Assembly: GCA_964551295.1 (NCBI GenBank)
Contig: CAZKDJ010000133.1
Location: 1 to 11,670 of the forward strand
Length of the DNA: 11,670 bases
Direction: 5' to 3'
Source of the DNA: JAFGED01 sp964551295
GTDB lineage: Bacteria > Chloroflexota > Anaerolineae > B4-G1
This document shows positions 6,362-11,670 of the stretch, one piece after another. The first letter of the stretch is position 1; every line of letters begins with the position of its first letter. The notes beneath the pieces were generated by a model that saw only the letters and a program-made list of their open reading frames with translations, did not search any database and was not told the origin of the DNA. The translations under genes and the position numbers were made by a program.

Positions 6362-9328
6362 CTACGGCCAGCCCCTCAGGATCATAGGCAGATGCAGGTT
6401 GTACCTGTCGCTGTAGACGATCACATCATCGATAACACACCCGTCGGTCGGGATGGGCCAGTTTTCGTAAATCTGGAACTTGACCAAGAAGTGGTCGCCG
6501 AAGGTCAGCCCGGCTTTGCTGGCCTCCCCATCCAGGTCGATCAGTGCATAAGAGAACTCAGTCGGACCGGTAAAGGTGAATACCTTGCTCCACGTCTCTC
6601 CATCGTCGTCGCTGATGAATACGCCACTGTCGTCGGGGGGCGACTCAAACTTGAACGCCCGCCACCAGAAACCCAGCTTGACCTCCGTTTCCCCACTCAA
6701 ATCCAGGGGGAGAATGATCGACGCGTGAGAGGTGAAATCGCCGCCCGGGCCGATCTCGTCGTCGAGCAGCAGGCTATAGCTGCCCTGATGAGAATAAGCG
6801 CTCGATATCTGAACGCGCCCCTCGTAATCGGTCTCCGCAGCCCAGGCGCTGCCCAGGCTACCGCTCTCGAATCCGTCGCTGAAGAGCAGGATGGTGTGGG
6901 TGAGAGAATAGCCTGTGGCGTGATGGGTCACGTCCCCGCTGACCGTCACCTGGTCCAGCCACGGGCTAAAGGTGTACCCATCGGCTTCAAAGGTGACGGT
7001 GACCGTGCCGCCGCCGAAACCGGCCTGGGCATAGTAGCCATCGCTGCCGGTGGTGGTCGCTGTGGGGATTCCGCTGAATGTGATCGTCACCCCCTCAAGG
7101 GCAGCGAGGGAAACGTCGCGCACATAGCCGCGGATGGTGGAGCTGATGGCGGTGCCGGTAGCAAAGTCCCATACTGGGCCGGCGGTGGCCTCACCGTGAT
7201 TGTCAGCGGCGACGACCTGCCAGTAGTAGAGAGTGTTGGGTGCCAAGCTGCCCGGAAGATCGCACACCGTGGCGCTGCCGGTGCAGACCGTGCTAGTCGG
7301 CGGCGTGCTGGTATCGAGATAGACGGTGTAGGTCACCACGTCGCCGGCGTTGGGATCGCCGCCCGTCCAGGCCAGGTCCACGTCGACGCTCTCGCCGGTG
7401 GCGCCGTCCGCCGGCAGGGGATCGCCGGGCGTGTAGGGCGGGTCATTTTTAACTGTGTAGAAATCCCACTCCGGCCCTGTGGTGGACTCACTGTAGCTAT
7501 CGGTGGCGACGACGTACCAATAGTAATGGGCATCTGGAGCCAGCGTGCCCGGATCGCACAGTGGGGTAGTTACGTCGTCGCAGATTTGCGCGTAAGCGGA
7601 GACGCTGTCTTTGAAGTATACATCGTAGATCACCGTATCACCCGCGTCGGGGTCGCCACCCGTCCAGGCCAGGCCCACGTCGAGGCTCTGATCTATGGCC
7701 CCATTTGGAGGCACGGGATCGGAGGGGGTGTCCGGAAGCCGGTTGACGTAAAAGTCCCACACCGGCCCGCTGGTGGATGCGCCGTGGCTGTCAGTGGCGA
7801 CGACGCGCCAGTAGTAGTGCGCCCCCCGACTCAACGGACCTGGATCGCAGGTGACGGCCGTGATACCCCCGCAGGCGATGTCGTCCGGCGTGGCGTCTCC
7901 GGCCTCGAGGTAGACGTCGTAGGTCACCGTATCAGAGGGGTCGGGATCGCCGCCGGTCCAACCGAGGTCCGCATTGACGCCCTGACCCAAGGCGCCATCC
8001 ACCGGTGAAGGGCTGCCGGGCGTGTTGGGCGGAGCTCTAAAATTGGCCACGGTGTAGGCCGTGTTGTTGAGCGTCCGGCGGTTATCAGCCGAGTTGGTCG
8101 CCGTATAGACTACTCCTGTCGGCTGACCAAGGTAGTCTACGTCTGGATTGGACCAATGGTTGACGCGCGGGCAACCGGGGGATGAGCAGTTATAGGCCAT
8201 GACGGTGCGGAAGGCCTTGTCTGGCGCCTGGTAGCCATAAGAATAGCTGAAGGCTCCCGTGCCGCTGGCGTTGGCGCGGTCGTGGTGAGCGCCCATGTTG
8301 TGCCCCATCTCGTGCCCAAAGCTGTAATAGCCCGTGGCGCAGTTGTAGGCGACGACGGCAAAGGCCGAGCTCTCGAAGGAGGGGCTGAGGCTTTCCATCA
8401 GATAGGCCATGCCGCAGTAAGGAGAGGCGCCCTCGACGATGAGCACCGACTCGTCGGCGAGGTAGGTATCGCGCAGGCCAGTCCCCGGTGCGGTAACGGC
8501 GTCAAAGTCAGAGTAGCCGCTACCATGGTAGCGGAAGCGGGCCAGGGTCTCGCCCCAATCGAAGCCGCTCTCGTCGTACGACACCTCTGCCGTGTGCACC
8601 ACGTTCACGCGCTGGGTGATACCGCTGTTGGCGTAGCCTTCGTTGGTCTCGGTCTCTGCTGTGGCGATCAAGGCCTCCATCGCGGCGGTGCCACCCACCA
8701 CCTGGCGCGCATCGTCGGTATAGACCACCAGCACGTCGATGGTCGAGCCGTCGTCGGCGGCGCCGGCGGGCTGCGCCACATCCCCGGCCGGGAGATCGAC
8801 GGGGATCGGTTCCGCCTCGGGCGGGAACGCGGCCTGGTCGGCCTGGCGGACGGCGTGCACGCCGCTGCCTGCGTAGCGCACCTGGTAGAACAGCCCCGGC
8901 GCGACGGCGTTGCCCACCATCACGTCATCCTTGACCGTCAAGATCACCTGGCTGAGCGCCACACCCTCCAGGCTGCCGACCCAGGAAAAGGCACCCAATG
9001 CGCTGACCTCCACCCGGTCGAGGACGGCGGTGTATACTGCGTCCTTGAACAGGTTCAGCACCAGCGCGTCAGCGACCGAGCCGCCGGGCACGCCCAACTG
9101 GGCCAGGTCCACCGTGACCAGACGGCTGCGGACGACGGTGGGATCGCCGGCGGCAGCCGGATCGTCCACGGACGAACCGTCCGCGGCAGTAACCTCGGAG
9201 AACAGCCCCTCGTCCGCCGGCTGGGATGGAGCGGCTACCGCCCCCAAGCTCACACCGAGCAGCGCCACGACGAAAAACACCCTACCCCAGATTCCCGACT
9301 TGGTCATAGGTTTCATAACAGGTACCAC
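6362..9328 (-). CDS. Secreted M12B-like metzincin metalloprotease with FN3-like repeats and MAM-like domain
   Basis: This 988-residue protein has a signal peptide (about 13-33, ending AVAA) and a probable propeptide (about 35-190). The catalytic domain (about 195-430) carries the full metzincin motif HEMGHNMGAHHD (339-350; zinc ligands His339, His343 and His349, general base Glu340) and a Met-turn TVMAY (Met377). The zinc motif and spacing fit reprolysin-like peptidases. Three repeats of about 98 residues follow (433-723, each with WTGGDP and a Cys pair). Then come a carboxypeptidase-regulatory-like beta domain (about 730-805), a MAM-like/jelly-roll module (about 815-970) and an extreme C-terminus LHLPMILRGWP. 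The start GTG 9328 is chosen because AAAAGGA (9336-9342) stands 7 nt before it; ATG 9316 (MKPMTK) would give a more usual signal peptide N-terminus. It is the first gene of a probable pair with the downstream cysteine protease. The substrate is unknown; it is presumably extracellular protein. Confidence 0.88.
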   Translation of the reverse strand: MVPVMKPMTKSGIWGRVFFVVALLGVSLGAVAAPSQPADEGLFSEVTAADGSSVDDPAAAGDPTVVRSRLVTVDLAQLGVPGGSVADALVLNLFKDAVYTAVLDRVEVSALGAFSWVGSLEGVALSQVILTVKDDVMVGNAVAPGLFYQVRYAGSGVHAVRQADQAAFPPEAEPIPVDLPAGDVAQPAGAADDGSTIDVLVVYTDDARQVVGGTAAMEALIATAETETNEGYANSGITQRVNVVHTAEVSYDESGFDWGETLARFRYHGSGYSDFDAVTAPGTGLRDTYLADESVLIVEGASPYCGMAYLMESLSPSFESSAFAVVAYNCATGYYSFGHEMGHNMGAHHDRANASGTGAFSYSYGYQAPDKAFRTVMAYNCSSPGCPRVNHWSNPDVDYLGQPTGVVYTATNSADNRRTLNNTAYTVANFRAPPNTPGSPSPVDGALGQGVNADLGWTGGDPDPSDTVTYDVYLEAGDATPDDIACGGITAVTCDPGPLSRGAHYYWRVVATDSHGASTSGPVWDFYVNRLPDTPSDPVPPNGAIDQSLDVGLAWTGGDPDAGDTVIYDVYFKDSVSAYAQICDDVTTPLCDPGTLAPDAHYYWYVVATDSYSESTTGPEWDFYTVKNDPPYTPGDPLPADGATGESVDVDLAWTGGDPNAGDVVTYTVYLDTSTPPTSTVCTGSATVCDLPGSLAPNTLYYWQVVAADNHGEATAGPVWDFATGTAISSTIRGYVRDVSLAALEGVTITFSGIPTATTTGSDGYYAQAGFGGGTVTVTFEADGYTFSPWLDQVTVSGDVTHHATGYSLTHTILLFSDGFESGSLGSAWAAETDYEGRVQISSAYSHQGSYSLLLDDEIGPGGDFTSHASIILPLDLSGETEVKLGFWWRAFKFESPPDDSGVFISDDDGETWSKVFTFTGPTEFSYALIDLDGEASKAGLTFGDHFLVKFQIYENWPIPTDGCVIDDVIVYSDRYNLHLPMILRGWP
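7160..8032 (-). repeat. Three tandem FN3-like protein repeats inside the metzincin gene
   Basis: The translated units 433-528, 530-625 and 628-723 share TP-x-P, WTGGDP-x-x-x-D, YxVYL/F, C-x(6-7)-C-D, HYYW/LYYW, VVATD and GPxWDF. The WTGGDP blocks sit at residues 457, 555 and 654, a period of 98-99 residues. The repeats have diverged at DNA level and are not recent exact copies. Confidence 0.85.
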
Positions 9329-9335
9329 GACTCGG

Positions 9336-9342
9336 TCCTTTT
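9336..9342 (-). promoter_or_regulatory. Ribosome binding site supporting GTG start of the metzincin gene
   Basis: AAAAGGA read on - lies 7 nt before GTG 9328 but 19 nt before ATG 9316. Spacing favours the GTG start. Confidence 0.5.
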
Positions 9343-9370
9343 ATTATAACCGCGGCGCAGGCCTGCTCAA
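9343..9370 (-). promoter_or_regulatory. Candidate sigma70-type promoter for the metzincin-cysteine protease pair
   Basis: Read on -, TTGAGC (9365-9370) and a perfect TATAAT (9343-9348) are separated by 16 bp. They lie in the 55-nt gap after lipA. A start point about 7 nt downstream would fall inside the Shine-Dalgarno sequence of GTG 9328, so either the promoter or that start may be wrong. Confidence 0.4.
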
Positions 9371-9383
9371 TAAAACTGTTGAG

Positions 9384-10280
9384 CTACGCGTCCTTATTCA
9401 GGCCCGCGACCTGCGCCTCGGCGTGGTAGGAGCTGCGCACCAGCGGCCCGCTCTCGACCCACTTGAACCCCATCTCCTCGCCCCGTCGGCGGAACAAGTC
9501 GAACTCGTCGGGCGTGTAGTAGCGGGCGATGGGCGCGTGCGCCTTGGTGGGCTGCAGGTATTGGCCGATGGTCAGGATATCGACGTCTAGCTCGCGCAGG
9601 TCGTCCATCACGTCCAGCACCTCGTTCACCGTCTCCCCCAGGCCAACCATCAGGCCGCTCTTGGTAGTGGCCTGGGGCCACAGCACCTTGGCGTTGCGCA
9701 GCACGTCCAGCGACCACGCGTAGCGGCACTGGGGCTGCACGGCGCGGAAGAGGCGCTTCACCGTCTCGACGTTGTGGTTGAGGATGTCAGGCCGCGCGTC
9801 CATGACTGCGTGTAATGGCTCGATGCGCCCGCGAAAGTCAGGGATCAGCACCTCCACCGTGCAGCCGGGCTGCATTTGACGGATCTGGCGGATGACGGCG
9901 GCAAAGGCAGAGGCGCCGCCGTCGGGCAGATCGTCCCGGTCGACGGAGGTGATGACGGCGTGCTTTAGCCCCATCGCCTGCACCGTCTGGGCCACCCGCA
10001 ACGGCTCGTCGGGATCGGGTGGGGCCGGGCGGCCGGTGGCGATGTTGCAAAAGCGGCAGTTGCGGGTACAGACGTCGCCAAGGATGAGAAAGGTAGCAGT
10101 GCGATGCGCCCAACACTCGCCGATGTTGGGGCAGTGGGCCTCCTCGCATACGGTGTGCAGCGATTGGGTCCGCATCAAGCGTTTGAGATCGCGGTACGCC
10201 TCGCCCGTCGGGGCGCGCACCTTGATCCAGGGCGGGCGGCGCCGAGGGCGGGTCGCGTTTCCCTGCTCCATTTCATCCAT
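9384..10280 (-). CDS. lipA: Lipoyl synthase
   Basis: This 298-residue radical SAM enzyme inserts two sulfurs into octanoyl chains on lipoyl-dependent proteins, making the lipoyl cofactor of pyruvate and 2-oxoglutarate dehydrogenases and the glycine cleavage H protein. Both iron-sulfur cluster motifs are intact. The auxiliary (sacrificed) cluster uses Cys45, Cys50 and Cys56 (CEEAHCPNIGEC). The SAM cluster uses Cys71, Cys75 and Cys78 (CTRNCRFC). The C-terminal serine motif RSSYHAE (282-288) supplies the known serine ligand. Other signatures are SVDRDDLPDGG, HNVETV, TKSGLMVGLGE and QYLQPT. The start ATG 10280 lies 3 nt after the stop of the PHP gene, so the two are probably co-transcribed. A second in-frame ATG at 10271 is possible, and no strong ribosome binding site distinguishes them. 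No lipB or lplA lies beside it. Length is near the family's usual 290-320. Confidence 0.97.
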   Translation of the reverse strand: MDEMEQGNATRPRRRPPWIKVRAPTGEAYRDLKRLMRTQSLHTVCEEAHCPNIGECWAHRTATFLILGDVCTRNCRFCNIATGRPAPPDPDEPLRVAQTVQAMGLKHAVITSVDRDDLPDGGASAFAAVIRQIRQMQPGCTVEVLIPDFRGRIEPLHAVMDARPDILNHNVETVKRLFRAVQPQCRYAWSLDVLRNAKVLWPQATTKSGLMVGLGETVNEVLDVMDDLRELDVDILTIGQYLQPTKAHAPIARYYTPDEFDLFRRRGEEMGFKWVESGPLVRSSYHAEAQVAGLNKDA

Positions 10281-10283
10281 AAC

Positions 10284-11108
10284 TCAAATGTCTATCCAGC
10301 TCACGCGACGCCGCTCGAACCTGCTCAAGCGCTTGAAGCCGGCCGCCTTTGCCATATCCAGCGCCACATCAAAGTCCAGTCCGATGGCGTCGTACCGGTG
10401 GGCGTCGGAGCCGAAGGTGAGGATCTCGCCGCCCTCCTCGCGATACCACTGCAAAACCTGCAACGTGGGGTTGGGTTCCCCCATCCCCTTCCAGCAGTTG
10501 GACGTGTTGATCTCGATCCCCTTACCCCGCTTGGCCACCGTCTTGAGGATGTGGCGGATGATCTCCTCGTAGGCCGTATAGTCCAGCGTCCCCAGCCCGT
10601 AGACACGATAGACCGCCCGGCGCACGATGTCAAAGTGGGCCAGCACGTCGTAATCCGCCCCGGCCGCCAGCTTGGCCAGCTCCTCAAAGTAGGCTCGCAG
10701 CCCTTTTTCGAGGGACTGGTCGGCGAAATAGCGCGCGTCGAACGTCGGGCGTCCGTTCACCCAGTGGAGTGAGGCAAACACGAGATCGAATGGTCGCCGC
10801 AGTAGCTCGGCCGCCTCCTGCTTGTAGATGTGTCCTTCACCGATCTCGACTCCGGCGCGGATGGTCAGCAGGTCGCCGTAGGCGATGATGCAGCGCCTGA
10901 TCTCGGCCAGGTAGTCGTCCGGCCGCAAGTAGCCGCAGCACTCGTCCAGCGGCTCGAAATCGGCGTGGTCGGCGAAGGCGATCTCCTTCAGACCGCGCAA
11001 GCTGGCCATGTCGCAGGCGGTCACCATCGCCGTCTCGCTGTCGCAGCTAAATTTGGTGTGAATGTGATAATCTCCAATGCGACTGAGTGTCTCGTCTCGA
11101 GTGCTCAT
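10284..11108 (-). CDS. PHP-domain phosphoesterase, histidinol-phosphatase (HisK-type) like
   Basis: This 274-residue PHP-superfamily hydrolase has the metal-binding set in order: DYHIHT (Asp13, His15, His17), ADH (Asp47, His48), Glu88 in GVEIG, His115 in SLHW, His158 in AHFD, and the SDAH motif (Asp235, His237). This pattern fits the monofunctional histidinol-phosphatase family that dephosphorylates L-histidinol phosphate in histidine synthesis. No his genes are nearby, so another phosphoester substrate is possible. The start is ATG 11108. The frame is open for 35 more codons upstream, but these lie within the overlapping recombinase gene and look unlike PHP proteins. Its ATG overlaps the TGA of the upstream gene (ATGA, 11105-11108), so translation may be coupled. 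It sits 3 nt before lipA. The family assignment is firm; the exact substrate is not. Confidence 0.82.
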   Translation of the reverse strand: MSTRDETLSRIGDYHIHTKFSCDSETAMVTACDMASLRGLKEIAFADHADFEPLDECCGYLRPDDYLAEIRRCIIAYGDLLTIRAGVEIGEGHIYKQEAAELLRRPFDLVFASLHWVNGRPTFDARYFADQSLEKGLRAYFEELAKLAAGADYDVLAHFDIVRRAVYRVYGLGTLDYTAYEEIIRHILKTVAKRGKGIEINTSNCWKGMGEPNPTLQVLQWYREEGGEILTFGSDAHRYDAIGLDFDVALDMAKAAGFKRLSRFERRRVSWIDI

Positions 11109-11670
11109 ACTTCGATGATTATCTCCTCGACGTTTCCCTCTTCTACGATGACCCTGAGGCCCGATCGCCGCAGCTTGATCTGCACTTCCTTGACCGGTCC
11201 TTCCAGGATCCAATCGGGATCTGCTGCCAGGCCCTCCAGGTCGGTGTGGCGCTCCTCCAACGAGGGAAGCCGGGCCAGTCGGGTTTGTATCTTGGTAGCT
11301 TGGCTGGTGACGTGCCCGAGTTCCTCGATCAAGCGATCGTCGGCCGCCCTATAGACGTCAACTATCATTTTACCATCAGCCAGTGTGAGGGCAAGTCGCT
11401 CGCGTTTGGTCTGTACGGCCTTTGCTGCAGCTCGAGCTCGCTCCAGATCTGCTTCCAGGTGGGGCCGGTCTGGCGCCGTCTGGTTCAGCATCGCTTCTAT
11501 GGCGGCCGGGGCGTTGTGGAGCTGTTGCAATCTCTCGTGCAGGGCCTGGAAGATCAGATCGGCGTTGATCCAGTTGGGGTGGCATTTGCCGTAACGGCGG
11601 GCCTGGTTGTGCTTGGTGCATGTTCCGGCCCATGCCGACCATCGATTCCGATGGATGCCGTCCACTCGTT
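11105..11670 (-). CDS. Large serine site-specific recombinase, C-terminal part (continues beyond window)
   Basis: The frame is open to the right edge, giving about 188 residues that lack any catalytic domain. The first visible stretch resembles the second half of the recombinase zinc ribbon: CTKHNQARRYGKC followed by HPNWINADLIFQAL, where 'INADxIE-x-x-V/L' is typical just after the ribbon in this family. Next comes a long charged helical stretch (about residues 40-135, many Leu/Ala/Arg/Glu) expected to form the coiled coil. A beta-rich end follows (VKEVQIKLRRSGLRVIVEEG...EIIIEV), similar to known recombinase C-termini. A GTG at 11665 is not trusted as a start because the frame continues past it. 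Such proteins integrate and excise phages or conjugative elements. Whether the N-terminal resolvase domain is present cannot be seen. It overlaps the PHP gene by 4 nt. Confidence 0.72.
   Translation of the reverse strand, partial: RVDGIHRNRWSAWAGTCTKHNQARRYGKCHPNWINADLIFQALHERLQQLHNAPAAIEAMLNQTAPDRPHLEADLERARAAAKAVQTKRERLALTLADGKMIVDVYRAADDRLIEELGHVTSQATKIQTRLARLPSLEERHTDLEGLAADPDWILEGPVKEVQIKLRRSGLRVIVEEGNVEEIIIEV

Noticed and set aside
6355..6371. Small hairpin (CTGGCC/GGCCAG) overlapping the metzincin stop
   Set aside because: The stem is only 6 bp with no T-run on -. It is unlikely to terminate, and the next gene follows within 67 nt.
6317..8008. Long open frame of 563 codons on + opposite the metzincin gene
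   Set aside because: The - strand frame shows a full metzincin, repeats and signal peptide. The + frame has no recognisable motifs and reflects GC-rich codon bias.
8282..9349. Open frame of 355 codons on + opposite the metzincin N-terminal half
   Set aside because: It is antisense to the signal peptide and catalytic motif region. It gives a His/Gly/Arg-rich low-meaning translation and has no family signature.
9365..9384. GCTCAA/TTGAGC inverted repeat at the lipA stop
   Set aside because: The stem is 6 bp and AT-containing, with no T-tract after it on -. The same bases are better read as part of a candidate -35.
11108..11213. Longer N-terminal form of the PHP protein (35 extra residues)
   Set aside because: The extra residues are Arg/Gly-rich, lie in the overlapping recombinase reading frame region and precede the usual PHP start just before DYHIHT.
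1..11670. CRISPR arrays, tRNA or rRNA genes, riboswitches
   Set aside because: No regularly spaced identical repeats, clover-leaf tRNA sequences or known riboswitch cores were seen on reading both strands.

Overview
The window looks like a piece of a Chloroflexota (Anaerolineae/Caldilineae-like) chromosome. This is inferred from four things: moderately GC-rich DNA; secreted multidomain proteins with Thr/Pro-rich linkers; a short 'LPLVLRG'-type motif in two exported proteins; and short palindromic or tandem repeats between housekeeping genes. No rRNA or tRNA is present to fix the taxonomy.

Left part (1-2090, + strand). The 3' end of threonine 3-dehydrogenase (tdh) is followed by 2-amino-3-ketobutyrate CoA ligase (kbl). 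Together they convert threonine to glycine and acetyl-CoA. A degenerate 8-nt repeat in inverted halves lies between them, and a clover-leaf palindrome lies after kbl. Next comes a stand-alone ribosomal protein L19 gene (rplS) with its own strong promoter and a hairpin terminator.

Middle (2129-9370) is an island of exported proteins. On + is a lipoprotein related to M6/immune-inhibitor-A peptidases whose zinc-binding HExxH has become RExxR, so it is probably a pseudo-peptidase. Facing it on - are two secreted peptidases in tandem. One is an M12B-like metzincin with three cysteine-bearing FN3-like repeats. The other is a papain-family cysteine protease with a chagasin-like (I42) inhibitor domain in the place of a propeptide, followed by DUF11 and jelly-roll modules. 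All three proteins carry a related MAM-like/jelly-roll module, and the two peptidases share the LPLVLRG-like motif. This suggests a common extracellular or cell-surface role in protein degradation.

Right part (9384-11670, - strand). It holds lipoyl synthase (lipA), a PHP-family phosphoesterase resembling histidinol-phosphatase, and, overlapping it by 4 nt, the C-terminal part of a large serine recombinase that runs off the window edge and marks a likely mobile-element boundary.

The most novel-looking items are the chagasin-papain fusion, the RExxR pseudo-peptidase next to active peptidases, and the shared LPLVLRG-like candidate sorting motif.
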